In this document: positions 63,801 through 64,000 of the stretch, one piece after another
How the letters are laid out: the number at the start of each line of letters is the position of its first letter
Numbering within the stretch: the stretch's first letter is position 1
Notes under the pieces: model-generated
Told to the model about the DNA's origin: nothing
Databases searched by the model: none
What the model saw: the letters and a program-made list of their open reading frames with translations, nothing else
Assembly: GCA_945643635.1 (NCBI GenBank)
Contig: CALZFC010000027.1
Coordinates: 4,585,001 to 4,649,000, forward strand
Source of the DNA: Allodiplogaster sudhausi
Lineage: Eukaryota; Nematoda; Chromadorea; Rhabditida; Diplogasteridae
Direction of reading: 5' to 3'
Length of the DNA: 64,000 nt
Translations under genes and position numbers: made by a program

Positions 63801-64000
63801 TCTCTCTCTCTCCTTCTCTTTCTTCTCTCTCTCTCTCTCTCCTTCTCTTTCTTCTCTCTCTCTCTCCTTCTCTTTCTTCTCTCTCTCTCTCACTCACTTT
63901 CTTCTGTCATTCATCTCGTTTATTCAGCAGCCATGCGCCACAACAAGTTTTGCCGGATGTCCGCGATCTTTGTTTGGCCATCATAACGTCTACCGCCAGC
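60898..64000 (-). CDS. inverted copy of gene X (gene X'), 5' part beyond window
   Basis: Exons matching 5-11 of gene X, minus strand: 63648-63535, 62707-62582, 62494-62371, 62230-62157, 62017-61835, 61547-61437, 61014-60898 (TAG). All seven have exactly the length of their counterparts, canonical splice sites and open frames. The protein is almost unchanged: exons 5, 9 and 10 appear identical; exon 6 differs by Tyr to Phe; exon 7 has Phe to Trp (GDWDCM) among few changes; exon 11 differs at a handful of sites and ends NFG instead of NFD. Most DNA differences are silent. Flanking intron sequence is also similar (62255-62370 with 31100-31210; 62800-63330 with 30030-30470). The pattern fits a functional duplicate under selection or recent gene conversion. 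Exons 1-4 should lie to the right of the window. Function unknown. Confidence 0.8.
61629..61737. mobile_element. short element with inverted ends inserted in gene X' intron
   Basis: GGCTGTCCATGG at the left and CCATGGACAGC at the right form terminal inverted repeats about 109 bases apart. The intron is 287 bases, against 100 in gene X, so this is an insertion specific to the copy. About 45-base direct repeats (GATAAAT...GCTTAGAATATA) flank it. The interior matches 18728-18832. Confidence 0.65.
63672..63896. repeat. minisatellite of CTCCTTCTCTTTCTTCTCTC units
   Basis: About eight copies of a 23-32 base pyrimidine unit (TCCTTCTCTTTCTTCTCTCT with variable CT spacers) in an intron of gene X'. 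The matching place in gene X (29636-29660) has only a single unit on the opposite orientation, so the array expanded after the duplication. Confidence 0.85.

Overview
This is eukaryotic nuclear DNA, probably from a nematode. Coding sequence is split into many short exons (about 40-370 bp) bounded by GT...AG sites, with AT-rich introns and intergenic DNA full of (CT)n/(GA)n and (ATGT)n tracts. Two predicted starts lie within a few bases of a splice acceptor, as in SL trans-spliced nematode genes, but no SL sequence is visible, so the assignment is an inference. All exon models here were built by hand from open frame, splice sites and phase continuity, with no transcript or database support.

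Layout. (1) 1-7099 (+): 3' part of a gene for a low-complexity Ala/Ser/Gln/Pro protein with one AT-hook. (2) 8756-9573 (-): a small predicted two-membrane-segment protein. (3) 9.6-15.5 kb: no gene seen; CT/GA tracts and a 21-bp minisatellite. (4) 15559-16997 (+): a three-exon gene, family unknown. (5) 17-26.6 kb: no gene seen, very rich in CT/GA. (6) 26653-32250 (+): 'gene X', 11 exons, about 454 aa, family not recognised. (7) 33990-37719 (-): an SLC29-type equilibrative nucleoside transporter whose intron holds a palindromic TA-flanked element. (8) 40750-41040 (-): a small partial gene. (9) 41926-44961 (+): a secreted type-B carboxylesterase with a complete catalytic triad. (10) 46028-46577 (+): a small secreted Arg-rich peptide. 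(11) 46869-58195 (-): three tandem SLC17-like major-facilitator transporter copies, each damaged differently, separated by palindromic elements, with a remnant of a fourth at about 58.9-59.0 kb. (12) 60225-64000 (-): an inverted copy of gene X (exons 5 to 11 here; it runs off the right edge), followed by a decayed copy of the three-exon gene of item 4.

The main structural story is duplication. One locus (three-exon gene plus gene X) occurs twice in opposite orientation about 28 kb apart, and a transporter gene has been amplified and is decaying between them. Gene X' keeps every visible exon length and nearly its whole protein sequence, while its three-exon companion is broken. Gene X is the most interesting unknown in the window.
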